DNA from: Sulfurimonas sp. HSL-3221 | Lineage (GTDB): Bacteria > Campylobacterota > Campylobacteria > Campylobacterales > Sulfurimonadaceae | DNA: 64,000 bases | Direction: 5' to 3' | Assembly (NCBI RefSeq): GCF_021044585.1 | Contig: NZ_CP087998.1 | Span: 1,984,001-2,048,000 of the forward strand | Position numbers and translations under genes: made by a program | Shown here: positions 45,967 to 54,990 of the stretch, piece after piece | How positions within the stretch are numbered: position 1 is the stretch's first letter | Layout: the number at the start of each line of letters is the position of its first letter | The notes under the pieces: generated by a model | The model's input: the letters and a program-made list of their open reading frames with translations, nothing else | Databases searched by the model: none | Told to the model about the DNA's origin: nothing

Positions 45967-48900
45967 ACGATCTCCTTGCTAAAGGTCAGGTTCCCGCTGT
46001 CGGCGAGGTCGCGGTAGCGTATCCAGTCCCGCTGTGCCTTCTGCGTTGCCGCGTCCAGGAAGCCTTCTGCGCGTTCCGCATTCATCTTCAGCACCATCTT
46101 GAAACGGGCTTCGTTGTACATATAGCTCTTGACCGGCGCCTTGGGCTCCTTGTAATCGAGGGAGAAGGGGTTCTCGTCGCTGCCGATCTTCTCGGGGTTG
46201 TAGCGCATCAGCGGCCACAGCCCGCTCTCCACGGCGAGCTTCTGCTGCTGCATGCCGTAGCGCAGGTCATACCCGTGGGCGATACAGTGGCTGTAAGCGA
46301 TGATGATGGAGACTCCTTCGTAGGCTTCGGCCTCCACGAAGGCCTTGAGCGTCTGCGCGTCGTTGGCGCCCATCGCCACCCGGGCGACGTAGACGTTGCC
46401 GTAGCTGAGCGCATGCAGCGCCAGGTCCTTCGCGTCGGCGGGTTTCCCCCCGGCCGAGAACTTCGCCACCGCCCCGACCGGCGTCGCCTTGGAGGTCTGG
46501 CCGCCCGTATTGGAGTAGACCTGGGTATCCATGACAAGGATATTGATGTTGCGTCCCGAAGCGAGTACGTGGTCCAGGCCGCCGTAGCCGATATCGTAGG
46601 CCCAGCCGTCGCCCCCCATTGCCCAGACGGATTTCCGGATCAGGTAGGAGCTCACCCCCTCCAGCAGCCGCGCCTCCTCCCGGTCGATGCCGGCGAGTTT
46701 CGCCTCGAGGGCCTTGACGTTCGCACGCTGGCGGGCGATCTCTGCTTCCGTTTTCTGCGCATTGCCTATCAGCGCATCGGCAAGGTCAGCCCCGACCTCA
46801 TTGCGCAGGGCTTCGAGCAGCTCCCGGGCGAAAAGCGACTGTTTGTCGATGCTCGCGCGCATCCCCAGACCGAACTCCGCGTTGTCCTCGAAGAGGGAGT
46901 TGGACCAGGCCGTCCCCTGCCCCTGCGCGTTCTTCGCCCAGGGGGTCGTCGGAAGGTTCCCGCCGTAGATGGAGGAGCAGCCCGTCGCGTTGGCAACGAT
47001 CATCCGGTCGCCGAAGAGCTGGGAAGCGAGTTTGACATAGGGGGTCTCCCCGCAGCCCGGACAGGCACCCGAGAACTCGAAGAGCGGCTGCAGTAGCTGC
47101 GCCTCTTTGACCTTGGTGCGATCAAGCCGGCTGCGGTCGACCTCGGGCAGGGAGAGAAAGTAGTCCCACTCCGCCACCGCCGCGTCGTGGATCGGCTCGA
47201 TCGGCGCCATGTTGATCGCTTTTTTGGAGAGATCGGACTTGTTCTTGGCCGGGCACATCTCGACACAGAGCGAACACCCTGTACAATCCTCGACGGAGAC
47301 TTTGATGGTGAACTGTTCGTTCGGTTCGAAGGTTTTCGACTTCACCTTGACGGCGCTGAAGCCTTCAGGGGCGTCGGAGAGCAGTGCTTCATCGAAGACC
47401 TTGGCACGGATAACGGCGTGGGGACATACCTCCATGCATTTGCCGCACTGGATACAGACATCCGGGTCCCAGACCGGGGCATCCAGGGCGATCTCGCGTT
47501 TCTCATACTTGGTCGTTCCCAGCGGCCAGGTGCCGTCTGCGGGGATGGCGCTGACCGGGACGCTGTCGCCTTCGAAGGCCTCCAGCTTCGCCGTGACGTT
47601 CTCTAAGAACGGGTCGGCGACGTCGAGTTTGTAGACGGGCAGCAGGTCCGCCCCGGAGCCGACCGCGTCAGGCACGGCGATCTCGTGCAGGTTCTCGATC
47701 GCCTTGTCAACCCCGCAAAAGTTCATCCGCACGATCATCTCGCCCTTTTTGCCGTAGGTCTTCTCGATGCTCTCCTTGATCTTCGCGATCGCCTGTTCCG
47801 GCGGGATGACACCGGCGATATGAAAGAAGCAGGTCTGCATGATCGTATTGATCCGCCGCCCCAGGCCGCACCCCTTGGCGACTTCGTAGGCGTTGACGGT
47901 GTAGAGCTTCAGCCCCTTCTCGATGATCCGTTCCTGGGCGATCCGCGGCAGGCGCGTCCACACCTCGTCGGCGTCGTAGGGTGCATTGATGAGCACCTTC
48001 GCCCCCGGCTTCGCCTGTTTGAGGATATCGTACTTGAGAATAAAGACGAACTGGTGCACCCCGACGAAATCCGCCGTGTCAATGAGGTAGGTCGATTGGA
48101 TCGGTTCCGGGGAGAAGCGCAGGTGCGAGGTCGTCATGGAGCCGGATTTCTTCGAATCGTAGACGAAGTAGCCCTGCACATGCCGCCCCTCCTCCCCGAT
48201 GATCTTGATGGAGTTCTTGTTCGCACCGACGGTCCCGTCGCTGCCCAGGCCGTAAAAGAGCGCCTGCGTCACCCCCTCGCCCGGCGTCTCGAAGGGAGCG
48301 ATATCGAGGGAGAGGTGGGTCACGTCGTCGGTGATACCGACGGTGAAGCGCGGTTTCGGCTCCGCCTTTTTCAATTCGTCGAAGACCGCCTTGACCATGG
48401 CCGGCGTGAACTCCTTGGACGAGAGCCCGTAGCGCCCGCCGATCATGCGGGGCATGGACTTGCACCGTCCCTGGGCGAAGGCTTCGGCGTAGGCGTGCAT
48501 CACGTCCGCGGAGAGCGGTTCCGCGTAGGCGCCCGGCTCCTTCGTGCGGTCAAGGACGGCGATTGCCTCGACGCTTTTGGGAATCGCTTCGAGCAGGCGC
48601 TCGGCATCGAAAGGACGGAAAAGGCGGACGATCAGCACCCCCGTTTCATACCCGAGTGTATTGAGCGCATCCACCGTCTCTCTCACCGTCTTCGCACCCG
48701 AAGTCATCAGCACGATCAACTTTTTCGGGTTGGGGCAGCCGTGGTATTCGTAAAGGCGGTACTGCCGCCCTGTCAATGCCGCAAAACGGTCCATCTGCTC
48801 CTGGACGATGCCGGGGAAGGCGTCATAATAGCGGTTGACGCTCTCGCGCCCCTGGAAGTAGACGTCGGGGTTCTGGCTCGTCCCCCGCAGGACCGGGGCT

Positions 48901-49526
48901 TCTGGGTCCAGGGCACGGGCCTTGTGGGCGTTGACCAGCTCGGTCGGGATCATCGCTTTGAGCACCGTATCGTCGAGGGTTTCGACGTTCATCAGCTCGT
49001 GCGACGTCCTGAAACCGTCAAAGAAGTGCAGCACGGGTAGCCGACCCTCCAAAGATGCCGCCTGGGCGATCAGAGCAAAATCCTGCGCCTCTTGGGCATC
49101 GCACGAGGCAAGCATCGCAAACCCCGTCGGGCGGCACTGCATGACGTCAGTATGGTCCCCAAAGATGGAGAGCGCCTGCGCCGCCAGCGAACGGGCCGCG
49201 ACGTGGAAAACGGTCGGGGTGAGCTCCCCGGCGATCTTGTGCATGTTCGGGATCATCAGCAGCAGCCCCTGCGAGGCCGTGAAGGTCGTTGTCAGCGCCC
49301 CGGCCTGCAGTGCACCGTGAACCGCGCCGCTCGCGCCCCCCTCGCTCTGCATCTCCATAACGTCCGGCACCGTACCGAAGATGTTTTTCTCCCCGTTCTC
49401 CGCGTACTCGTCGGAATGCTCCCCCATGGGGGATGAGGGGGTGATGGGATAGATGGCGATCACCTCGTTGGTTTTGAATGCAACACGCGCAACCGCTTCG
49501 TTGGCGTCCATGACGATCCGTGACAT
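45957..49526 (-). CDS. nifJ: Pyruvate:ferredoxin (flavodoxin) oxidoreductase, single chain
   Basis: An 1189-residue enzyme interconverting pyruvate with acetyl-CoA, CO2 and reduced ferredoxin, needed for pyruvate synthesis in the reductive TCA cycle or for pyruvate oxidation. Domain order is domain I ('VIAIYPITPSSPMGE'), II, III, two 4Fe-4S motifs 'CIQCGKCMEVCP' (near residue 690) and 'CTGCSLCVEMCP' (near 745), 'CPGCGETPYVKL' (near 815) and the TPP site 'MGGDGWAYDIGYGGLDHVLASG'. The ATG at 49526 has AAGGAG six bases before it; the frame opens 22 codons earlier. It overlaps the DHOD-like gene. Confidence 0.95.
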   Translation of the reverse strand: MSRIVMDANEAVARVAFKTNEVIAIYPITPSSPMGEHSDEYAENGEKNIFGTVPDVMEMQSEGGASGAVHGALQAGALTTTFTASQGLLLMIPNMHKIAGELTPTVFHVAARSLAAQALSIFGDHTDVMQCRPTGFAMLASCDAQEAQDFALIAQAASLEGRLPVLHFFDGFRTSHELMNVETLDDTVLKAMIPTELVNAHKARALDPEAPVLRGTSQNPDVYFQGRESVNRYYDAFPGIVQEQMDRFAALTGRQYRLYEYHGCPNPKKLIVLMTSGAKTVRETVDALNTLGYETGVLIVRLFRPFDAERLLEAIPKSVEAIAVLDRTKEPGAYAEPLSADVMHAYAEAFAQGRCKSMPRMIGGRYGLSSKEFTPAMVKAVFDELKKAEPKPRFTVGITDDVTHLSLDIAPFETPGEGVTQALFYGLGSDGTVGANKNSIKIIGEEGRHVQGYFVYDSKKSGSMTTSHLRFSPEPIQSTYLIDTADFVGVHQFVFILKYDILKQAKPGAKVLINAPYDADEVWTRLPRIAQERIIEKGLKLYTVNAYEVAKGCGLGRRINTIMQTCFFHIAGVIPPEQAIAKIKESIEKTYGKKGEMIVRMNFCGVDKAIENLHEIAVPDAVGSGADLLPVYKLDVADPFLENVTAKLEAFEGDSVPVSAIPADGTWPLGTTKYEKREIALDAPVWDPDVCIQCGKCMEVCPHAVIRAKVFDEALLSDAPEGFSAVKVKSKTFEPNEQFTIKVSVEDCTGCSLCVEMCPAKNKSDLSKKAINMAPIEPIHDAAVAEWDYFLSLPEVDRSRLDRTKVKEAQLLQPLFEFSGACPGCGETPYVKLASQLFGDRMIVANATGCSSIYGGNLPTTPWAKNAQGQGTAWSNSLFEDNAEFGLGMRASIDKQSLFARELLEALRNEVGADLADALIGNAQKTEAEIARQRANVKALEAKLAGIDREEARLLEGVSSYLIRKSVWAMGGDGWAYDIGYGGLDHVLASGRNINILVMDTQVYSNTGGQTSKATPVGAVAKFSAGGKPADAKDLALHALSYGNVYVARVAMGANDAQTLKAFVEAEAYEGVSIIIAYSHCIAHGYDLRYGMQQQKLAVESGLWPLMRYNPEKIGSDENPFSLDYKEPKAPVKSYMYNEARFKMVLKMNAERAEGFLDAATQKAQRDWIRYRDLADSGNLTFSKEIVCK

Positions 49527-49550
49527 ACCCGGCTCCTTATAGTGATTCAT

Positions 49551-49572
49551 TGACTCATTTGGAGTCATTGTA
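49551..49572 (-). promoter_or_regulatory. PFOR promoter with overlapping palindrome
   Basis: Minus-strand TACAAT (49567-49572) is followed directly by the perfect dyad TGACTC-CAAAT-GAGTCA (49551-49567), which covers the expected transcription start. This is the normal place for a repressor operator. The regulator is unknown. The PFOR start codon is 25 bases further on. Confidence 0.45.
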
Positions 49573-49597
49573 CTCCGACGCACTATAGACAACGATT

Positions 49598-49648
49598 AAA
49601 AAAAACGGTTTGCAACCGAATGGAGATATTCGGGGTGCGAAACCCCGG
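49598..49648 (-). terminator. Tandem hairpins ending the gap-pfkA operon
   Basis: On the minus strand a first hairpin (CGGGGT-TTCGC-ACCCCG, 49631-49648) is followed by a second (CGGTT-GCA-AACCG, 49606-49618) that leads into a run of eight T. The second has the form of an intrinsic terminator; it stands about 50 bases after the pfkA stop. Confidence 0.75.
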
Positions 49649-49666
49649 AAAAAAGCGCTGCGGCGT

Positions 49667-50626
49667 TCAGTCGATCAGGTTGATAGTGGAGAGCAGTTCG
49701 CTGTCGATCGTGTAGGAGTGGGAGACGACGTCGTCGATCTCCATAAGGCCGTAGGCACCGTCGCGGTAGTAGACGACCTTGTTGGCATCGCGGGAGTGCA
49801 GGAGGTGGTCGATGGCATGAATAACGAACTCAAAGGCCATCAGCCTGTCGGTCACCGTCGGATTCCCCCCGCGCTGGATATGCCCGAGGATGCTCACCCT
49901 TGTTTCCAGGCCGATGGTCGACTCCAGCCACTCGGCGATCTCGGCAGTCTTCCCCGTTCCCTCGGCGACCACGGCCAGAATGTAACCGCGCCCCCCGGCC
50001 ACCTCTTCAAGCAGTTTCTTCTCCGCCACTTTGATGTTGAAATCGGCTTCGGGAATGATGCAGATCTCCGCCCCGCTGGAGATGGCCGAAACCACGGCGA
50101 GGTAGCCGCACTCCCGGCCCATCACCTCGACGACGAAGGCGCGGTTGAAGGTCGACGCCGTGTCGCGGATCTTATCCAGGGCGTCGCGGATAACGTTGAG
50201 CGCCGTATCGACACCGAGACAGTAGTCCGTGCCGTAGATGTCGTTATCGATCGTCGTCGGGATCCCTACGAAATTGAGAGGAAACTCCTCGCTGAAACGC
50301 TGCATCGCGCGGAAAGAGCCGTCCCCGCCCAGCACGACAAGGCCTGTAATATCGTACTTTTTGAGGTTCTCGAAGGCCTGTTTGCGGTATTCGTATTCGA
50401 AAAAGCGTTTGGAGCGTGAAGAGCGGATAATGGCGCCGCCGCGGTGCAGGATCCCGGCAACGTCGCTGTGGGAGGCTTCAGTGATCTCGCCGTCGATCAT
50501 TCCCTCCAGGCCGTGGTGGATGAAGTAGTGCTTCTGACCGCGCTTGAAGGCGTAATCGACGAACTTCTTGATCGCGGGGTTCATTCCGGGCGCATCGCCG
50601 CCCGAACACATGATGGCCAGTGCCAT
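49667..50626 (-). CDS. pfkA: 6-phosphofructokinase
   Basis: A 319-residue group A phosphofructokinase. It has 'AIMCSGGDAPGMNPAIKKFV' at the start, 'VVLGGDGSFRAMQRF' (GGDGS, the ATP-type form rather than GGDDS of PPi enzymes) near residue 100, 'GIPTTIDNDIYGTD' with catalytic Asp near residue 125, 'VVEVMGRECGYLA' and 'RVSILGHIQRGGNP'. Many Campylobacter and Helicobacter lack this enzyme, so its presence implies a complete upper glycolysis here. It is 12 bases downstream of the P-loop gene. Confidence 0.92.
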   Translation of the reverse strand: MALAIMCSGGDAPGMNPAIKKFVDYAFKRGQKHYFIHHGLEGMIDGEITEASHSDVAGILHRGGAIIRSSRSKRFFEYEYRKQAFENLKKYDITGLVVLGGDGSFRAMQRFSEEFPLNFVGIPTTIDNDIYGTDYCLGVDTALNVIRDALDKIRDTASTFNRAFVVEVMGRECGYLAVVSAISSGAEICIIPEADFNIKVAEKKLLEEVAGGRGYILAVVAEGTGKTAEIAEWLESTIGLETRVSILGHIQRGGNPTVTDRLMAFEFVIHAIDHLLHSRDANKVVYYRDGAYGLMEIDDVVSHSYTIDSELLSTINLID

Positions 50627-50638
50627 GTGCGCTCCTTT

Positions 50639-51358
50639 TTATTCGTCGACGGTGACGACGTCGCTCCGGATATCGTTGAACAGCAGGGTCTTGTGGTTCA
50701 TGCGGCGCTGATAGTAGAACTGGTTTCGCTTCATGTTCTTGAGCTCGGAGGTGTTGTAGTAGTTCGCGTTGGAACAGCGTCCGAGGAAGAGGAAGGTAAA
50801 GAGCAGCTTGAGCTGGGCGTTCTCGAAGATCTCGTGGGGCTGCGACAGGAAAGTGAGCCCGTATTTTTTCATGTTGATCATGTTGAAAATGTACATAAGG
50901 AAGTCTTCGAACTTCGTGTAAAAGCCGCCGAGCTGCGCAATCTCATGGAAAAAATAGTAGTAGTTGTCCAGCAGCTCCTGCTTGGAGATGGTCTGCGAGA
51001 GACGGCTTTTGACATCCCGCTTGTTTGAGAAATAGGTCGGGTTCACGGCGAGGTAGATGTGCTTGCCGGCCTTGACCGCTTCGTCGAACGCCGCGTCGAA
51101 GGCATCGCTCTCTTCAAACTGCATGTAGAAGAAGTGCTCGTCTTTGTAGCGCGCCTCAACCTCATCGATGGCAGGATCCGAGAAGTCCATGTAGAGCGTC
51201 GAAATACCGCTGGCGATCACGAACTCGCGGATCTTCGAGGCGAGGTTTGTCTTGCCTGATCCCTCCTCGCCGAGAATCAGCGTATTCTTGTCAAGAATAT
51301 CGTCGGAGAGTTTCAGTGACGCGATGCTGCTGTTGCAGTGACCGATAATGCTTTTCAT
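50639..51358 (-). CDS. P-loop ATP-binding protein of unknown function
   Basis: A 239-residue protein with Walker A 'LILGEEGSGKTNLASKIREFV' near residue 28 and a Walker-B-like strand 'GISTLYMDFSDPA' near residue 52. The rest is rich in Phe, Tyr, Asn and Lys ('LLDNYYYFFHEIAQLGGFYTKFEDFLMYIFNMINMKKYGLTFL') and looks helical and soluble. It is not an ABC, AAA or HerA protein that I can recognise. It stands between gapA (nine bases upstream) and pfkA (12 bases downstream), so it must be cotranscribed with two glycolytic enzymes. Confidence 0.65.
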   Translation of the reverse strand: MKSIIGHCNSSIASLKLSDDILDKNTLILGEEGSGKTNLASKIREFVIASGISTLYMDFSDPAIDEVEARYKDEHFFYMQFEESDAFDAAFDEAVKAGKHIYLAVNPTYFSNKRDVKSRLSQTISKQELLDNYYYFFHEIAQLGGFYTKFEDFLMYIFNMINMKKYGLTFLSQPHEIFENAQLKLLFTFLFLGRCSNANYYNTSELKNMKRNQFYYQRRMNHKTLLFNDIRSDVVTVDE

Positions 51359-51367
51359 CCGCGCTCC

Positions 51368-52363
51368 TCAGTGCTCGCCGACGAACTTGGCCATGTCCAT
51401 CAGACGCTCGGTGTAACCCCACTCGTTGTCGTACCATGCCAGGACCTTGACGACCGTACCGTCGATGACGCTCAGCATATCCGGGACGAAGGTGCAGCTG
51501 TAGGAGGAACCGACGAAGTCGCTGGAGACGCGCTTGTCGTGGTCGACCTCGACACGGCCAGCATACTCGCCCGCCGCGGCGGCTTCGAAGGCGGCAATCA
51601 CCTCCTCTTTCGTTGTCGCTTTTTTCAGGTTGACCGTCAGGTCGACGACGGAAACATCCGTCGTCGGGACACGCATGGCGTAGCCGTTAAGCTTGCCCTG
51701 AAGATGCGGCATGACCAGGCCGATCGCCTTGGCGGCACCCGTTGTCGTCGGGATCATATTGACCGCCGCCGCGCGGGCACGGCGCATATCTTTTTTATGC
51801 TTGACGTCAAGCAGATTCTGGTCGTTCGTATAGGAGTGGATCGTCGTCATCAGACCGTTCTCGATCCCGAACGTGTCATCAAGGATCTTCGTCACCGGCG
51901 CCAGGGCGTTGGTCGTACAGCTGGCATTTGAGATGACCGCTTCGCCCTTGTAGCTGTCGGTATTGATCCCGATGACGTATGTCGGGGTATCGTCCTTCGC
52001 CGGTGCGGACATGACGACCTTTTTCACGCTGCCCTTGAGATGCTTGGAGGCGGTTTCCGTCGTCAGGAAAACGCCGGTACACTCGACGACGACTTCCGCG
52101 CCCGCTTTGCTGAAGTCCAGAGACTCGGGGTCGCGTTCGCTGAACATCATGACCGGTTTGCCTCCGACCTCGATGGTATTTTCATCGATCACTTTCGTAT
52201 CGATTCCCGCGTGAACGGAGTCGTATTTCAGCAGGTACTCCAGCATATCCGGTTTGGCGGTCGTATTGATTGCCACCAGTTCCATATCGTCGCGTTGCGC
52301 CGCGATCTTGATCGCGATCAGGCCGATCCGTCCCGTTCCGTTTACCGCTACTTTGATTGCCAT
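51368..52363 (-). CDS. gapA: Glyceraldehyde-3-phosphate dehydrogenase
   Basis: A 331-residue type I GAPDH with catalytic Cys in 'ISNASCTTNALAPVTKIL' near residue 150 and His in 'TTIHSYTNDQNLLD'. The Rossmann segment is 'VNGTGRIGLIAIKIAAQRDDMELVAINTTAKPDM': the Asp that normally binds the NAD ribose (INDL in E. coli) is Thr, so NADP(H) use is plausible. It leads the operon; a TATAAT box at 52396-52401 and GAGGAA before the ATG are visible. Confidence 0.95.
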   Translation of the reverse strand: MAIKVAVNGTGRIGLIAIKIAAQRDDMELVAINTTAKPDMLEYLLKYDSVHAGIDTKVIDENTIEVGGKPVMMFSERDPESLDFSKAGAEVVVECTGVFLTTETASKHLKGSVKKVVMSAPAKDDTPTYVIGINTDSYKGEAVISNASCTTNALAPVTKILDDTFGIENGLMTTIHSYTNDQNLLDVKHKKDMRRARAAAVNMIPTTTGAAKAIGLVMPHLQGKLNGYAMRVPTTDVSVVDLTVNLKKATTKEEVIAAFEAAAAGEYAGRVEVDHDKRVSSDFVGSSYSCTFVPDMLSVIDGTVVKVLAWYDNEWGYTERLMDMAKFVGEH

Positions 52364-52395
52364 AATAATTTCCTCGTAGGATAATTTATGCCGCC

Positions 52396-52401
52396 ATTAT
52401 A
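52396..52401 (-). promoter_or_regulatory. -10 box of gapA
   Basis: Minus-strand CTACTATAATGGC, 33 bases upstream of the gapA ATG. Confidence 0.5.
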
Positions 52402-52447
52402 GTAGAAATGGTGTATAGATTAGGTTACATCTCTGTACAAAATCCGC

Positions 52448-54202
52448 TCACAGCGCCGTGACGTCCTTCATGACGGGCGTGCCGTCACCGACTTCAAAAC
52501 GCCTGATCGTCTCAGCGGTTGCCGATGTTTCACGGATCGTCGCAACGGCTCTGAAAGAGACCGTTACCCGTTCGGCGCTTACTTCGGCAACCGCATAACC
52601 ATGCTGATGGGAGTTGAAATAGCCGATATGCGGGTTGGGAATGCGCATCGCCTCCTCAACTCCTTCCGGCCCCATCTGTTCAATAAGCGGCTGCAGCAGT
52701 GCACTGAGCGTACTGTCACCCGAGACACTGCTGGCAAGGCCCAGTCCCAGCTCGTAGAGGTTCGACGAGGTAACGGAGGTCCCGACAAACTCCGGTGCGA
52801 TGATTTCGGCCAGCGGGTTGTTGAAGTCTTTGGTCAGATGCCCTGTAATATAACTGTGGATATCCCCCGTCAGCGCAACGAAATTCTGCAGCGTCCCCTC
52901 GGCCTTGTAGACGGCGACGGCATCAATGATCTCCTGCCGCTCCGCCTGAAATCCGTCCCACTGGTCCAGGTTGAAATAGCTATCAAGCAGCCCGGCTATG
53001 CCGGTGAGTTTCATCTGCATTAGCGTCACCTCGTTCCCCCAGAAAACCCAGCGTCTCCCCGAACGGCGTACCGTATCGAGGAACCAGCGCTTCTGTTCGC
53101 TGCCGAGCATCGTCCGTCCCGGGTCGGCAATGGCATCGCATCCCGGGGTCACATAGCGCTCGCCGTACTCCCCCTCCCCGCAGGGATGGGCCGAGCGGTA
53201 AAGACGCTGGTCCGTCAGCACGAGTTCCATCAGTTCGCCGAAACGGAACGTGCGGTAGACGCGGATGTTGAACGGGGTGGGGCTCTGTGCATCGTACCAG
53301 ACGTCGACGGGCTGGTTGGCGAACCAGGCGAGGTTTGCCGCCAGACGAAGGTTGAACAGCCCTTCGGCATTCCCGTCGGCGGTATAGTTGTGGTCGGGGG
53401 CATGGTCGCCGTCGTAGCAGTCGTTGGCGAACTCGTGGTCATCCCAGATCGTGATAAACGTAAACCGTTCGTGGACCCGTTGCAGCTTCTCGTCGCTGCG
53501 ATAGGTATTGTACAGGTGGTAATAGTCCGCCAGATCCTGGGCATAAAGCGCGCCGCTGGGCAGCGCGATCGTCCGAACAAGGTTATTTTGATAAGAGGGG
53601 TCGCCGACGGCTTCGTAGATGTAATCGCCCAGCCAGAGGACACAGTCAATCTCCTCCTGCACAAGATGGTCGTAGGCCGTATAGTAACCGTTGGTATAGT
53701 CCTGGCAACTCAAAAAGGCAAAGCGTACCGATGCCACTCCCGTGTCCGGCAGGGTCTTGAAACGTCCCGTCCGGGAGGCCGTCTGCGCATAGACAAAGCG
53801 GTAATAATACGTTGTTGCCGGGAGCAGAAGGTCGGAAGCCACTTTGAGCTTTACCGTATGGTTGAGCTCCGCCGGGTTAACAACGGCACTGCCGTGCAAA
53901 AGCACGTTTTCAAAAGCCTCGTCCGATGCGATCTCGTAGCCGACCGGCAGAGTGCTGTCCGTGATCACATCAGGAGAGACGCGTGTCCACAGGACAACGC
54001 CGTTCGTCGCCGGATCGCCGGATGCGACGCTTTGGGGAAAAACCGTTTCACTCATATTTTCCGGGTCGAATCCGAGCAACGTGCCGTCCGGCTCTGTTGC
54101 GCTCCCCGTCGTCGTGCTGTCGCCGCATCCTGCCATCGTCGTTGCGGCCGCCCCGGCCGCTGCCAGCGCCGAAAAATGCTTCAGAAAGCCCCGTCTGTCC
54201 AT
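52448..54202 (-). CDS. phoD: Alkaline phosphatase D (PhoD family)
   Basis: A 584-residue exported phosphatase/phosphodiesterase. It has a twin-arginine-type start (MDRRGFLKHFSALAAAG) with a Cys in 'TTMAGCGDS' that may be lipidated. PhoD landmarks are 'FPQSVASGDPATNGVVLWTRVSP', 'RFAFLSCQDYTNGYYTAYDHL', 'DCVLWLGDYIYE', 'WDDHEFANDCYDGDHA' and 'VALTGDIHSYITGHL', supplying Fe/Ca ligands. It likely scavenges phosphate from organic phosphates in the periplasm. TGGAGG precedes its ATG. Confidence 0.93.
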   Translation of the reverse strand: MDRRGFLKHFSALAAAGAAATTMAGCGDSTTTGSATEPDGTLLGFDPENMSETVFPQSVASGDPATNGVVLWTRVSPDVITDSTLPVGYEIASDEAFENVLLHGSAVVNPAELNHTVKLKVASDLLLPATTYYYRFVYAQTASRTGRFKTLPDTGVASVRFAFLSCQDYTNGYYTAYDHLVQEEIDCVLWLGDYIYEAVGDPSYQNNLVRTIALPSGALYAQDLADYYHLYNTYRSDEKLQRVHERFTFITIWDDHEFANDCYDGDHAPDHNYTADGNAEGLFNLRLAANLAWFANQPVDVWYDAQSPTPFNIRVYRTFRFGELMELVLTDQRLYRSAHPCGEGEYGERYVTPGCDAIADPGRTMLGSEQKRWFLDTVRRSGRRWVFWGNEVTLMQMKLTGIAGLLDSYFNLDQWDGFQAERQEIIDAVAVYKAEGTLQNFVALTGDIHSYITGHLTKDFNNPLAEIIAPEFVGTSVTSSNLYELGLGLASSVSGDSTLSALLQPLIEQMGPEGVEEAMRIPNPHIGYFNSHQHGYAVAEVSAERVTVSFRAVATIRETSATAETIRRFEVGDGTPVMKDVTAL

Positions 54203-54361
54203 GTCGTACCTCCAGCAAAAATCGCCGGATGATACCTTCGGGCGGTTACCGCGACATTACGCAACGGCGACCGTCCGATTCCATCGACTTTATCTTCTGC
54301 TACAATGGTTCCCAAACGATCTCTTGCCCGCAGGAAACTACTGCGCATGCAAAGGGGAACC

Positions 54362-54979
54362 ATGAACCTTTTCGAATCCCTCCACGCCCAGCCGTGCAGC
54401 ATCAAGGGGCTGCGCGAAAGCCTTCGGCAGCGCCATATCCAGACCCACGAGCACTGCGAACGGGTCGTCCTGCTCGCAGACGCCTTCGGCCGTGCCTGTG
54501 CCCTCTCCCCGGACGAGCAGGTCCAGCTGCTCTACAGCGCCATGTTCCATGATATCGGCAAAATCGGCATACCCGACAGCATCCTCCTGCACCCGGACGC
54601 CCTGGGGCCCGAACAGCGCAAAACGATGCAGCAGCACTCCACCATGGGCGAAGCGATCGTCCGGTTGATGCAGCTGCCTCAGGGCGACAGGATTGCCGAC
54701 TATGTGCGATACCACCACGAGCACTTTGACGGCAGCGGATACCCCGACGGGCTTGCAGGCGAGGCGATCCCACGCATCGCCCGGATGCTCTCTATCCTCG
54801 ACAGCTACGACGCCCTGCGCGAAACGCGCCCCTACCGCGCGGCCATGCAGCACAACGATGCCATTGAGATTATGCAAAGCGAAAACGGTACCAAGCACGA
54901 TCCGGCATTGCTGACAATTTTTTTGCAGCTCGATGCGATGGATATTGTTGAAAAACAGTATGGTGAAAATGAAAAGTAA
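54362..54979 (+). CDS. HD-GYP domain protein
   Basis: A 205-residue stand-alone HD-GYP protein: 'HEHCERVVLLADAFGRACAL', 'MFHDIGKIGIPDSILLHPDAL' (HD and HDIGK both intact) near residue 63 and 'VRYHHEHFDGSGYPDGLAGEAIPRIARMLSILDSYDAL' near residue 118. It probably hydrolyses c-di-GMP. There is no sensor or receiver domain. The ATG at 54362 has AAAGGGGA before it; the frame opens 19 codons earlier. Divergent from phoD. Confidence 0.88.
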   Translation: MNLFESLHAQPCSIKGLRESLRQRHIQTHEHCERVVLLADAFGRACALSPDEQVQLLYSAMFHDIGKIGIPDSILLHPDALGPEQRKTMQQHSTMGEAIVRLMQLPQGDRIADYVRYHHEHFDGSGYPDGLAGEAIPRIARMLSILDSYDALRETRPYRAAMQHNDAIEIMQSENGTKHDPALLTIFLQLDAMDIVEKQYGENEK

Positions 54980-54990
54980 TTGTGAAAGAT

